Source: Flectobacillus rivi (GTDB lineage Bacteria > Bacteroidota > Bacteroidia > Cytophagales > Spirosomataceae). Taken from it: a stretch of DNA of 64,000 nucleotides. The position numbers and the translations under genes were made by a program. Positions 16,690 to 25,986 of this stretch are shown here, in pieces. Positions within the stretch are counted from its first letter, which is position 1; every line of letters starts with the position of its first letter. The notes beneath the pieces were generated by a model. The model was given only the letters and a program-made list of their open reading frames with translations. It was not told the DNA's origin and did not search any database. The DNA lies in assembly GCF_030056655.1 (NCBI RefSeq), contig NZ_JASHIE010000002.1, positions 124,001 through 188,000 on the forward strand, read 5' to 3'.

Positions 16690-16830
16690 TTATGAGTTAG
16701 GACTTTCTAACTATTGTGGATTTCGGATTTCTGATTGCGGAAATATAAAAGCACATGTTTCCGAAATCAGAAATCCCAAATAAACAGTTTTATAATCCTT
16801 CGTACACTACAAATTCATCACTCAAAACTC
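16690..16830. repeat. Hairpin-containing repeat, family 2, copy A
   Basis: It contains 20-bp arms at 16724-16743 (CGGATTTCTGATTGCGGAAA) and 16758-16777 with two mismatches and a 14-nt loop. A 31-bp block follows (16778-16808) that recurs at 30397-30427 with a single change. It lies between the convergent SDR and SGNH esterase genes. No ORF is present. Confidence 0.65.
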
Positions 16831-16837
16831 TAACCAC

Positions 16838-18835
16838 TTACTTCATTATCAGCACTTTGCTAAATATGATTTGATTGTTTGGTAATTGAAGTCTTAAGAA
16901 ATAAGCGCCATTTTGAATCGTTTCAGGAAACTCTACCCAATATTCTTCTCCTACTCTATTTGATTTAATATCCATAATCTCTTGTCCATTACTGGAAAAT
17001 ATTTGTAGTTGCCTCATGTCATTTACTCCCTGAATCGTAAGGTAAGTACTTGCTGGATTCGGAAAGATTTTTACTGATACACTAGGGTTTTCGATACCTA
17101 AGACTTGTGAGTAATCAATCACCAATTTTGTATCAGTGTACACAACTGACCCGTCGGCTAGTGTCAATTTTAGTCTGTAATAAGCAAATACTTCCTTCGG
17201 GCGAATTACTGCCCATTTTCCTTCCAAAGTACTATTGGCATTTTCGGTGTACACATCTGTAAAATTTTGCTGATTAGTACTGTACTGAACCGTGATTTTA
17301 GTAGGCGAATAAGCTTCTACATACGACCAACTCAAATGCAGAGAGTCTGATTTTTCAACCAATGTAAATAGATTTAAAGGAGTCCAACTACCAGACAAAG
17401 TAAACGTATTGGAAAGTGTACTTTGTAAAAAAGGTGCTTCAGAAACAATTCTGAGACGATACACCTCAAGAGGTGATACATTCTGAATATTGATAGTTAC
17501 AGGGCTATTTGTTCCTTGTCCGACCTGCGCCACAAATTTTCCATCTTTATCCAAAAGCTCTACTCGATAGGTCTTATTTTGACTTGTAACTCCTTGAAAA
17601 TAAACGGCAAAATTTCGCCCGAATGGTAGATGTGTTGGTAATAACCTAGGCACTAAAGTAGTTTGAGGTTGATACGGAATTGCTTTTTTGAAAAACGTCG
17701 TATCCATTGTACGCATCCATGCTGTGGCAGCTAATGTTAGTCCTTGAATACCATTTTTGACATTTTCCAAATGCCCGTGCGCAATAGGCCTAGGATTTTG
17801 AATAGTATCTGTTTCGGGTCCAGCAAAGGTATTGGGTACATTTTTGAGAATTGCATTCTGTCCTTTTATCACCAAATCTGCCCATTCATTACGGCTCGAA
17901 ACTGTTGAGCGGGCAATTGACCAAGGCATATTATAACCAAAAACTTGACGAGACTTTTCAATCAAATTCTTTACATTAGCTTCATAATTTTGTGCAGAAG
18001 TCTGATTATGAGCAGCATCCGATTCTCCTTGCATCCACAAAACCGCTCGAAGCCCTGTATGCGAAGCCAAATATTGTAAGGTATTTTTGAGGTTTGCATA
18101 AGGCTGCTGATTAGGCCAATACTTACTAACATACTGATTATAAGCCAACTCTCCGTTGGCAGATTTACTCCAGTTTTCGGAGGTAGCTGCCGCCCAACCA
18201 CAGTTAAGCAGAAAAACAGGAACTTGATATTTCTGAACAATTTTGTCTGCTAACTCGCCCCATAGCCACGCAGATTCTCCTGATGGATACATATTGGTAT
18301 TGGCTAAAGCCCTTTCCATTTTGTGTAAACGCATAGGTTCATTAGGAGCAATAGTGAGGTTGTCTTTCTCATCCAAATATTTATCCAAATCATTAATCAC
18401 AATTACTTTTTCGGAAGCGTCTTTCGAGCCCAAACCCTGTACACCCATGGCATTAGATTGTCCAGCAATCAAGAATACCTCTCCTACCCCAATCTGCTCA
18501 ATAATTTTTTCGTCGATAATCGTATTATTGACCCAAGCACGTACATACAAGTCATAAAAACCTGCATTTACTTTTACTTTTCCTGAAAATTCACGATTTA
18601 AAACATTACTTGCGAGCGTCTGCCAGCCCTTGGCAGGTTTACCTATTTCAACTAATTGATACTCAATTTTAGTAGCAGCAGCATTGGTATATCCAGTAAT
18701 CGCTAAATCAGCTTGATTGGAAAGATTTCGTTGTAGAATCAAACGATTGATAGGATGTAAAATAGTCATTTGCCCCCAAACATAGCAGGGGAATGATAGT
18801 AAAAGCAAGAATATCCACAATCTGGAGGTCTTCAT
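16838..18835 (-). CDS. Secreted SGNH/sialate O-acetylesterase-like enzyme with T9SS sorting domain
   Basis: Probable carbohydrate esterase removing acetyl groups from glycans. A signal peptide covers residues 1-21. The SGNH esterase core has the nucleophile motif FLIAGQSNAMG near 123, LNCGWAAATSENW near 210, LWMQGESDAAHN near 266 and a likely catalytic His in IAHGHLEN near 352. Fibronectin-like or Ig-like regions follow, and a C-terminal T9SS sorting domain starts at IFPNPASTYL near 592. At 665 residues it is typical of cargo exported across the outer membrane. It is the second T9SS substrate in the window, after the GH13 enzyme at 4.9-7.7 kb, though the two are not linked in an operon. The acyl substrate is unknown. 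Confidence 0.87.
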   Translation of the reverse strand: MKTSRLWIFLLLLSFPCYVWGQMTILHPINRLILQRNLSNQADLAITGYTNAAATKIEYQLVEIGKPAKGWQTLASNVLNREFSGKVKVNAGFYDLYVRAWVNNTIIDEKIIEQIGVGEVFLIAGQSNAMGVQGLGSKDASEKVIVINDLDKYLDEKDNLTIAPNEPMRLHKMERALANTNMYPSGESAWLWGELADKIVQKYQVPVFLLNCGWAAATSENWSKSANGELAYNQYVSKYWPNQQPYANLKNTLQYLASHTGLRAVLWMQGESDAAHNQTSAQNYEANVKNLIEKSRQVFGYNMPWSIARSTVSSRNEWADLVIKGQNAILKNVPNTFAGPETDTIQNPRPIAHGHLENVKNGIQGLTLAATAWMRTMDTTFFKKAIPYQPQTTLVPRLLPTHLPFGRNFAVYFQGVTSQNKTYRVELLDKDGKFVAQVGQGTNSPVTINIQNVSPLEVYRLRIVSEAPFLQSTLSNTFTLSGSWTPLNLFTLVEKSDSLHLSWSYVEAYSPTKITVQYSTNQQNFTDVYTENANSTLEGKWAVIRPKEVFAYYRLKLTLADGSVVYTDTKLVIDYSQVLGIENPSVSVKIFPNPASTYLTIQGVNDMRQLQIFSSNGQEIMDIKSNRVGEEYWVEFPETIQNGAYFLRLQLPNNQIIFSKVLIMK

Positions 18836-18936
18836 TATGCAAGAAGTTTAATACCGTGGCTTAAAATTCAGAAGATTCAAGGATTTGTTCGAATGAACGA
18901 CGTGTGGAAGTGAAATACGGTAATGGAATATAAAAT

Positions 18937-18971
18937 AGCTTTAGGCAAAATGGTTGAGATTGCCTAAAGCT
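18937..18971 (-). terminator. Terminator of the CCA-adding enzyme gene
   Basis: Perfect 12-bp arms AGCTTTAGGCAA and TTGCCTAAAGCT with an 11-nt loop. Read on the minus strand, the stem is followed by ATTTTATATT. It lies 12 bp past the minus-strand stop at 18983. Confidence 0.65.
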
Positions 18972-18982
18972 TGTAATCAATA

Positions 18983-20404
18983 CTACAATTTAGGAGTCAA
19001 ACCTAGTTTACGTCCTTCTTCAATAATGAATGGCATACCTGACTCCATGGTATTTTCTATTTGCCCTTCGATAATAGCTTCTCGAACAGCAATTTTGATA
19101 ATACCTACTTCCTTAGAAGGAGTCAGCCCAAACGTTTCCATAATAATTTCGCCTGTAATCACAGGCTGAAAATTACGAAGCCTATCATTTTCCTCAACCT
19201 CTTTGAGCTTCTCTTCAACTATATCAAAATTACGCAGGTAGCGCTTTACTTTTTCACCATTTTTGGAAGTAATATCGGCACGACACAAAATCATGAGACC
19301 CTCCAAATTTTCACCTGCTTCAAAAAGTAGCCTCCTCAAAGCCGAATCGGTAATAGTTTCTTTAGACAAGGCAATCGGACGTAAATGCAAGCGAACCAAA
19401 CTTTTCACGTAACGCATTTTCTCATTGAGCGGCAAGCGCATATTGGTAAAAATTGGTTTTACCATTTTGGCACCCAACTCCTCATGCCCATGAAAAGTCC
19501 ACCCTTTTTTCTTATCAAAACGCTTGGTAGCAGGTTTGGCTATATCGTGCAAAATAGCCGCCCAACGAGTCCACAAGTCGTCCGACTTTTTGGCGACATT
19601 ATCCAATACTTGTAAAGTATGATAAAAATTGTCTTTATGCCCTTTACCCTCCTCTGTTTCTACTCCCTTTAATAGACAGAATTCAGGAAAAATGAGTTGC
19701 AGCAATCCGCAAGAATCTAGTAGTTTGAAACCGTAAGAAGGTACTTTTGAAAGAATAATCTTATTTAATTCTTCGGTAATCCGTTCTTTCGAGATAATCG
19801 AAATACGGTCTTTCATCGACAACAATGCATCGAAAGTATCAGGGTGAATATCAAAATTGAGTTGTGTGGCAAAACGTACCGCACGCATCATTCTTAGTGG
19901 ATCATCAGAGAAAGTAATACCTGGCTCAAGTGGCGTTTTAACAATTTTTCTTCTCAAGTCAGAAACACCATCAAACGGGTCTAGCAATTGACCAAAATCG
20001 CTAACATTCAAAGAAATAGCCATGGCATTGATGGTAAAATCTCTACGATTTTGATCGTCTTCCAAAGTGCCATCCTCCACAATAGGTTTGCGGGAGTCGC
20101 TACGATATGACTCTTTTCTTGCTCCTACAAACTCGACCTCCCAATCATCAATACGAATCATTGCCGTTCCAAAATTTTTGAATACTGACAAATATGTATC
20201 ATCTCGTCCAGAATTTTTGGCTACTAATTCAGCCAATTCAATTCCAGAACCTACGCACACAATATCAATGTCTTTTGAAGGACGATTTAAAATTAAATCA
20301 CGTACAAACCCACCTACCACAAAAGCACGGACATTCAACTGTTGTGCCGAGTCCGCTACCAATTGGAAAATGGGGTTATTATTTAAAGTTTCTGTAAAAT
20401 TCAT
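18983..20404 (-). CDS. cca: CCA tRNA nucleotidyltransferase with HD domain
   Basis: Adds or repairs the 3'-CCA end of tRNAs (or the A-adding half of that activity). The class II nucleotidyltransferase head has AFVVGGFVRDLILNRPSKDIDI near residues 28-48, with the GG and DxD motifs, and FTINAMAISL near 125. RNA-binding and neck regions (DDPLRMMRAVRFATQL near 162) follow. A C-terminal HD domain with ILHDIAKP near 292 and HGHEELG near 308 suggests added phosphohydrolase activity. The 473-residue length is usual for Bacteroidota. A short gap separates it from the TsaC-type gene upstream on the same strand, and both act on tRNA. Confidence 0.92.
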   Translation of the reverse strand: MNFTETLNNNPIFQLVADSAQQLNVRAFVVGGFVRDLILNRPSKDIDIVCVGSGIELAELVAKNSGRDDTYLSVFKNFGTAMIRIDDWEVEFVGARKESYRSDSRKPIVEDGTLEDDQNRRDFTINAMAISLNVSDFGQLLDPFDGVSDLRRKIVKTPLEPGITFSDDPLRMMRAVRFATQLNFDIHPDTFDALLSMKDRISIISKERITEELNKIILSKVPSYGFKLLDSCGLLQLIFPEFCLLKGVETEEGKGHKDNFYHTLQVLDNVAKKSDDLWTRWAAILHDIAKPATKRFDKKKGWTFHGHEELGAKMVKPIFTNMRLPLNEKMRYVKSLVRLHLRPIALSKETITDSALRRLLFEAGENLEGLMILCRADITSKNGEKVKRYLRNFDIVEEKLKEVEENDRLRNFQPVITGEIIMETFGLTPSKEVGIIKIAVREAIIEGQIENTMESGMPFIIEEGRKLGLTPKL

Positions 20405-20562
20405 ACTATTGTTTTGTAAAAGACCCTGAAGCTACTGCCCCCTTCTTTTCATTCTCTGATGACATGCGAACAAAGTATTCGCTTTGAATCAATTGTCTAT
20501 TGGGTATTTAGCGTTTCTATTACTTATACAACGCATAGAAAACGGCTAATACTAACAAATCA

Positions 20563-21126
20563 CTATTTTCTGATAAACTCAAACTCTCCGTACATCCCAA
20601 TTTTGACAATCTGAGACGGTTGGGCGTTTAGGTTTTCACCTTTAGGATTTTTAAGAATAAAATCTACGTTGTCGATAATTGACTGGTCAATGTCAGAAAA
20701 TTGCGTCGGACTTGGTTGTCCTGAAATGTTCGCAGAAGTGGAAACAATCGCCCTTTCCATACGATGTACTAAGCCTTTACAGAATTCATCCTTTACCAAA
20801 CGAATAGCCACGCTACCATCTGGTCCCATCAAGTTTGGCGCCAAGTTTTTACCTTTAGGATAAATGACCGTTAAGGGTTTTTCAGCAAACTCAACCAAAT
20901 TCCAGGCAATTTCGGGTACTTCAACTAAATATTCTGAAAGCTGCTCAATTTTTGAAATAAGCACAATAAATGCCTTATTTTGAGGACGTTGCTTAATTGA
21001 CAAGATTTTCTCTACAGCCTTTTCGTTACGTGCATCGCAACCTAATCCCCAGATTGTATCAGATGGGTAAAGCAAAGTATCACCTTTCTTCAAATGTGTC
21101 AATGCCTCTCTATATAGTTCTACCAT
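20563..21126 (-). CDS. L-threonylcarbamoyladenylate synthase (TsaC/YrdC family)
   Basis: Makes threonylcarbamoyl-AMP from threonine, bicarbonate and ATP for the t6A37 modification of ANN-decoding tRNAs. I prefer the ATG at 21126 (187 residues, MVELYREALTHLKKGDTLLYP); 15 more codons upstream are open but not family-like. Motifs: YPSDTIWGLGCDA near residue 20, KQRPQNKAFIVLI near 48, GPDGSVAIRLVKDEF near 108 and STSANISGQPSP near 133. This is the short YrdC form without the Sua5 C-terminal domain. It sits upstream of cca in the same direction, 158 bp apart. Confidence 0.9.
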   Translation of the reverse strand: MVELYREALTHLKKGDTLLYPSDTIWGLGCDARNEKAVEKILSIKQRPQNKAFIVLISKIEQLSEYLVEVPEIAWNLVEFAEKPLTVIYPKGKNLAPNLMGPDGSVAIRLVKDEFCKGLVHRMERAIVSTSANISGQPSPTQFSDIDQSIIDNVDFILKNPKGENLNAQPSQIVKIGMYGEFEFIRK

Positions 21127-21280
21127 TGTTTTAAATATTAGTCTTAGCAAAGAAATGATTGCTATTTGCACAAAGTATTTTCTGGAAAACCGTGTTCCAA
21201 TACTTTTGTTTTTTCAATTTTCACGCAAAGATACAACATTCTATGCTTCTTCGAGGATTTTCACAAAAGGATACCGTAGA

Positions 21281-22882
21281 TCATTTTTGACTCGTTGGAC
21301 TAGATTGTTCTGGGGCGTAAGCCATTTTCCGAATATAAAGTACTTCAGAGCCTATGGCATTATCGCTTCTGGCAGGCACTTGGCGTGTGCCCCAAATCAA
21401 AAAATACTTATCGTACCATGCTGCTACTTCAGCCTCTTCATCAATACGACGGTTTTCTATATCTGACTTTATTTCAAACAACTCTTTGTCTGAAGAGCCT
21501 TTTCCATTGTGTAGGTTTTGAAGATTCAACTTTCCTTTATCCAAATAGGTAGCTATCCAATCGCCTTTATATTTGGACACTTGTACTTGTTCTACTAAAC
21601 CACTTCCCTCAAGAGAACCTAATGAAACGGCATCGTCCCAGAGCACTTTTCCATCCTTGGTAAACTCACAAACAATAGCGTGAGTATAACGATAGCGCCC
21701 TGCTCTAGCTCGCATACGTTGTACTTGAGCGATACTTATAGGCGCATAATTATACACTCCCAAAGTATTGTTATTGTTGGGAGAAAAATAATAGACCTCC
21801 GCCAAGACCAATGCCCCTTTTTCAGTTTTTATTAAATCATGTACTTGTAACAAATAACTAAAGTTGGTTTCCTTTCCTTCATTCTTTTTTCTAGCTATTT
21901 TTTCTTTTAGTTTCTGCTGACGCTTAGGTGATAAGTATCCAAAAAAGTTACTCAATTCCGAAAAATCTATCATGGTAGTTCCTGTCTGCTCGCCATTGTC
22001 AAAATGGGTTAAATACAAACCTCTCGAATAGTTGCTACAATTAGTAGAAAAATTGCCTACCAAAATTGTTTCTTGCTCTGATACAGGAAGGAGCCTTCCG
22101 CTGACAAAATTGACATTTTTATGGTCGGCTAATGGTACTTGGTTCGTTCTGAGCAAATCGCCCATGTAGGAATAAGACAATACAGACAAACTACAAATAC
22201 CCTTTCTTCTTTCATTAATAACTACATTGACTTCGTTACGTATCTCATCAATCTCTAGGGTATTAATCGTTACATTTTTATCATATATTCCAGACAAAAC
22301 TTTCGTAGTAGAGTTAAAAAAAGCAAATGATATCACCACTGGTTTATCAAAATAAGTACCTGCAAAATAGGCTGAATTTCCGAGCACCTTAAAATGACTG
22401 ATTGTTCTTAAACCCACTAATTTCCCCTTAAACTCATCTATTTCTCCTAAACCCAAATTGACTCTCGTAATGACAAAATCATCGGCATCAGCCTCGGCAA
22501 ACAAGAAATACATATAGTCTGCGTTTGAGTAGGTCAGTAGGTTTTCCATTCTTACTGGCGGTGTATATTTGGCATTCCATAGCTCTTTCAGCGTGGAGTC
22601 TATTCTATAAAACTCCCATTGACTATTTCTCCCAAATATTTCAGCATTATCAAGCACTACGAGAGCGCCCTTTTCTTTGAGCGGAATTACCGACCAGTCC
22701 TTCGTTTTGCCATAGTCTTTGATATACTCTACTTCATTTACCTTATCCAATTGAGCCCAAACTGAAAAGTTTACTAAACAACAAAGCATACAAAGAAGCC
22801 CAACGCCAATACGCCAGAAATTCTCCCTAGCAATAGGAAAACCCCAAAAAAAAGAAAGGAATATAGTAAGGTGTTTTTTCAT
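21281..22882 (-). CDS. Exported protein of unknown function
   Basis: A 533-residue protein that I do not recognise. The N-terminus has two hydrophobic stretches, residues about 5-16 and 24-43, ending SVWAQ, so the signal peptide is unusually long (about 44 residues). The remainder is rich in beta-strand patterns and turns (for example WSVIPLKEKGALVVLD, YMYFLFAEADADDFVITRVN) in the manner of a beta-propeller or similar repeat fold, with a basic insert KRQQKLKEKIARKKNEG near 325. No catalytic motif is evident. It stands alone upstream of the TsaC gene and divergent from argS. A periplasmic or surface location is inferred from the signal only. Confidence 0.7.
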   Translation of the reverse strand: MKKHLTIFLSFFWGFPIARENFWRIGVGLLCMLCCLVNFSVWAQLDKVNEVEYIKDYGKTKDWSVIPLKEKGALVVLDNAEIFGRNSQWEFYRIDSTLKELWNAKYTPPVRMENLLTYSNADYMYFLFAEADADDFVITRVNLGLGEIDEFKGKLVGLRTISHFKVLGNSAYFAGTYFDKPVVISFAFFNSTTKVLSGIYDKNVTINTLEIDEIRNEVNVVINERRKGICSLSVLSYSYMGDLLRTNQVPLADHKNVNFVSGRLLPVSEQETILVGNFSTNCSNYSRGLYLTHFDNGEQTGTTMIDFSELSNFFGYLSPKRQQKLKEKIARKKNEGKETNFSYLLQVHDLIKTEKGALVLAEVYYFSPNNNNTLGVYNYAPISIAQVQRMRARAGRYRYTHAIVCEFTKDGKVLWDDAVSLGSLEGSGLVEQVQVSKYKGDWIATYLDKGKLNLQNLHNGKGSSDKELFEIKSDIENRRIDEEAEVAAWYDKYFLIWGTRQVPARSDNAIGSEVLYIRKMAYAPEQSSPTSQK

Positions 22883-23177
22883 AGTATTGGTAAAAGGTTT
22901 ATGATAGCATTAAACGGACAATTGGTTCATTTCTAATAGAAAACAAACATTATATCAGATTGTTATCTCTCGAGATCTCTTCTACAATTTACACATTTCA
23001 AAGAATCTGAAAAAGAAAAAGCACAGAGGTTTTCTTATTCCGATATGGTTATCGAAGGGATTTTGGCTAATTTTGCACTTCGGTAGAAGGTACACTTCGT
23101 CAAATACGATTTTTTGCCATATTTAATGGTCTCCACTTTCTTCCTTTTAGTAAACACTGGAAAATTTTCCTAGCGCA
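22883..23177. other. Divergent upstream region of the exported protein and argS
   Basis: 295 bp with no ORF, no long inverted repeat and no convincing TTG-N19-TAnnTTTG promoter on either strand by eye. It must hold the promoters of both divergent genes. Confidence 0.5.
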
Positions 23178-24956
23178 ATGAATATCGAAAAAATACTACA
23201 AGACAGTATTCAAGCTGCCCTTTTGGCCGAGTTTGAAGTTTCCGAACCAACTATAGCCCTTCAACCTACTCGTAAGGATTTTGAAGGATTTTACACATTT
23301 GTGGTTTTCCCCTATGTCAAAGCTCTTCGCAAGTCTCCAGTAGAAATTGGAAATGCCATCGGAAATTACTTGGTCAGCAATACTACTGTTGTTAGTACCT
23401 TCAATGTAGTACAAGGCTTTTTGAATATTTCTATTGCTGATACTGCTTGGAAGGATACTTTCAATCACCTTAGAAGTGAAGCTTCGTTTGGTCAGCTCGC
23501 TGCCAAAAACGAAACTGTTATGGTAGAATATTCTTCTCCCAACACCAACAAGCCTCTTCACTTAGGGCACCTTCGTAACAACTTTTTGGGATACTCTGTA
23601 GCTCAAATCTTGGATGCCAACGGATATGATGTTATCAAAGCCAATCTCGTAAACGATCGTGGTATTCATATTTGTAAGTCGATGCTGGCTTACCAGAAAT
23701 TTGGTCAGAACGAAACGCCAGCCTCTGCTGACATGAAGGGCGACCACTTGGTAGGTAAATATTATGTGGAATTTGACAAACACTATAAAGTAGAAGTAGA
23801 AGCCCTAAAAGCCGAAGGGTTGTCGGAAGACGATGCCAAAAAGCAAGCGCCTTTGATGAAAGAAGCTCAAGAGATGCTTTTGAAATGGGAACAAGGCGAT
23901 GAAGAAGTAGTAGCTCTTTGGCAAAAAATGAATGATTGGGTATTTGATGGCTTCAATCAAACGTATGAAACCATGGGTGTGAGCTTCGACAAAATCTACA
24001 AAGAATCTAATACTTATCTTTTAGGAAAAGAGACCGTTGAGGAAGGTTTAGCTTCAGGAGTTTTCTTCCAAAAAGAAGATGGTTCGGTATGGATTGACCT
24101 TGCAGATGAAGGACTTGACCAAAAATTAGTACTTCGTAAAGATGGTACTTCGGTGTATATCACTCAAGATATGGGAACAGCCGATTTGAAATACAAAGAT
24201 TTCGGCATGTCAAAATCACTTTATGTGGTAGGTAACGAGCAAGATTATCACTTTGAGGTATTGTTCAAAATTTTGAAAAAATTAGGTCGTCCTTACGCTG
24301 AAGGTTGCTACCATTTGAGTTATGGCATGGTTGACTTACCTTCAGGAAAAATGAAGTCGAGAGAAGGTACCGTAGTAGATGCCGACGACTTGATGCAAGA
24401 AATGAAGGATACCGCTCGTGAGCGCACCAACGAATTAGGGAAAATCGATGGATTTACACCTGAAGAAGCCGAAGAATTATACAGTACATTGGCAATGGGT
24501 GCCTTAAAATACTTCTTATTGAAAGTGGATCCTAAGAAGCGTATGCTTTTCAACCCAGCCGAATCTATTGATTTCCAAGGCAATACAGGACCATTCATTC
24601 AATACACGCATGCACGTATTTGTTCGATTTTGAAAAAAGCTGAAAGCCAAAGCATCAATATCGTAGAAGCAAGCTCATACACTAGTTTGCATGAGGTAGA
24701 GCGTGAAATCATTTTTGCATTGAGCGAATATCCAAGAAAAGTTGCCGATGCAGGACGTGAATATTCACCAGCTTTAATTGCACAATATGTATACGATTTG
24801 GCAAAATCATATAACCGATTATTTGCAGAATTGAGCATTTTTAGTGCTGAAAGCCCAGAGGCTATGCAGTTCAGAGTACAGCTTTCAAAAGCAGTTGGCG
24901 AAACAATTAAGAAGGCAATGGCGTTATTAGGTATAAAAGTACCAACAAGAATGTAA
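23178..24956 (+). CDS. argS: Arginyl-tRNA synthetase
   Basis: Class Ia aminoacyl-tRNA synthetase charging tRNA-Arg. The 592 residues begin with the Arg-specific N-terminal domain. The HIGH-type motif is SSPNTNKPLHLGHLRNN near residue 118-134. The KMSKS-type loop appears as KMKSREGTVVDADDL near 392, the form usual in ArgS. The DALR anticodon-binding domain ends the protein (AKSYNRLFAELSIF, ALLGIKVPTRM). The start ATG is directly followed by NIEKILQDSIQAAL. It is monocistronic as far as visible, with glutathione peroxidase 83 bp downstream. Confidence 0.96.
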   Translation: MNIEKILQDSIQAALLAEFEVSEPTIALQPTRKDFEGFYTFVVFPYVKALRKSPVEIGNAIGNYLVSNTTVVSTFNVVQGFLNISIADTAWKDTFNHLRSEASFGQLAAKNETVMVEYSSPNTNKPLHLGHLRNNFLGYSVAQILDANGYDVIKANLVNDRGIHICKSMLAYQKFGQNETPASADMKGDHLVGKYYVEFDKHYKVEVEALKAEGLSEDDAKKQAPLMKEAQEMLLKWEQGDEEVVALWQKMNDWVFDGFNQTYETMGVSFDKIYKESNTYLLGKETVEEGLASGVFFQKEDGSVWIDLADEGLDQKLVLRKDGTSVYITQDMGTADLKYKDFGMSKSLYVVGNEQDYHFEVLFKILKKLGRPYAEGCYHLSYGMVDLPSGKMKSREGTVVDADDLMQEMKDTARERTNELGKIDGFTPEEAEELYSTLAMGALKYFLLKVDPKKRMLFNPAESIDFQGNTGPFIQYTHARICSILKKAESQSINIVEASSYTSLHEVEREIIFALSEYPRKVADAGREYSPALIAQYVYDLAKSYNRLFAELSIFSAESPEAMQFRVQLSKAVGETIKKAMALLGIKVPTRM

Positions 24957-25039
24957 TCCGTTCGTCGAATATTCAGACTGTAACCAGTTTTTCGTTTGAA
25001 TGGATTAGCAATATTGGATAACTTTCAGCTTTAGTTTTT

Positions 25040-25666
25040 ATGAAAAAGCCCTTGTTTATCATCCTTTCAACAATCGTAACTGTCATGATTCTTAAACTTT
25101 TGAAAGTAGGAAGCTTGCTAGGTGCATTAGCACTTCCTTTTACCAAAAACACTATCGAAAACAGACCTGTGAACACTGAATTTGCAGCTAAAAAAACGCT
25201 TTATGATTTCAAAATGAAATCATTAGATGGCAAAGATGTAAATCTTGCAGATTATAAGGGTAAAAAAGTGATTATCCTAAATACTGCTTCAAAATGTGGT
25301 TATACGCCACAGTACGCTGATTGGGAAGCTTTCTATCAAGCTAACAAAGCGAAAGTAGTAGTATTAGGTTTTCCAGCTAACGAATTTGGTGGACAAGAGC
25401 CTGGCTCAAATAGTGAAATTGCTTCTTTCTGTCAAAAAAACTACGGCGTTTCATTCCCAATGTTTGAAAAAGTTGTAGTAAAAGGCGAAGGCAAATGTGA
25501 TTTGTACAAATGGCTTACTACAAAAGAATTAAACGGTTGGAACGACAAAGAACCAAGTTGGAACTTCTGTAAATACTTGATTAACGAAAAAGGAGAGTTA
25601 ACAAACTTTTTTGCTTCAGGCGTAAAACCAAACAGCAAAGAATTCCAAGATGCGTTGAACAAGTAA
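25040..25666 (+). CDS. Glutathione-peroxidase-family thiol peroxidase, Cys type
   Basis: Reduces peroxides; bacterial Cys-type members usually take electrons from thioredoxin rather than glutathione. An N-terminal hydrophobic segment (residues about 5-37) suggests a membrane anchor or signal. The family core follows: NTASKCGYTPQY near 82 with Cys86 in the peroxidatic position (not selenocysteine), LGFPANEFGGQEPG near 112 and a WNFCKYLI motif near 175 carrying the conserved Trp-Asn. The 208-residue length, with about 45 residues before the domain, is longer than the soluble ~160-residue form, consistent with export. No regulator is adjacent. Confidence 0.9.
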   Translation: MKKPLFIILSTIVTVMILKLLKVGSLLGALALPFTKNTIENRPVNTEFAAKKTLYDFKMKSLDGKDVNLADYKGKKVIILNTASKCGYTPQYADWEAFYQANKAKVVVLGFPANEFGGQEPGSNSEIASFCQKNYGVSFPMFEKVVVKGEGKCDLYKWLTTKELNGWNDKEPSWNFCKYLINEKGELTNFFASGVKPNSKEFQDALNK

Positions 25667-25986
25667 TCATGAATCTTTTTTGATAACTTAAAATACGCTT
25701 TAGGCAGTAAGCCGTAGGCATTAGGCAAAAATTGTATTCATGATTTTGTTAGAAATACTTTTTACTTACGGCATATAGTTTAATGCCTATTGCAGGTAAA
25801 ATTAATTTTATTTTACCCGCTAACTTATTTCAAGTAAAAACATCTAAATACCGAATGTACAGGTTATTTTTGTAGCTGTATATTCGGTATTTTTATTGGA
25901 TAAAGGTTTGTCGTCTAGCGTATGGCTAGCGATACTTTTCCACTTCTTTTCGTTTTATTTTATACTTTAAAGACTTTATATAAAAC
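25667..25986. other. Intergenic region with a repeat-like block and a hairpin
   Basis: 320 bp without an ORF. Around 25699-25790 a TAGGCAGTAAGCCGTAGGCA-type block faces a partial reverse complement (ACTTACGGCAT...TTAATGCCTA), an imperfect inverted pair. A second hairpin follows at 25846-25894. The promoter of menA should lie in the last 90 bp, but none was recognised. Confidence 0.5.
25846..25894 (+). terminator. Hairpin upstream of menA, possible terminator of the peroxidase gene
   Basis: Arms AAATACCGAATGTAC and GTATATTCGGTATTT (one G-U pair) are followed by TTTTATTGG. It is about 180 bp past the peroxidase stop, so it is either a distant terminator or part of a repeat. Confidence 0.5.

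Noticed and set aside
21155..21466. 103-codon plus-strand ORF between the TsaC gene and the exported protein
   Set aside because: It overlaps the upstream region of one gene and the 3' end of the other on the opposite strand; composition looks non-coding.
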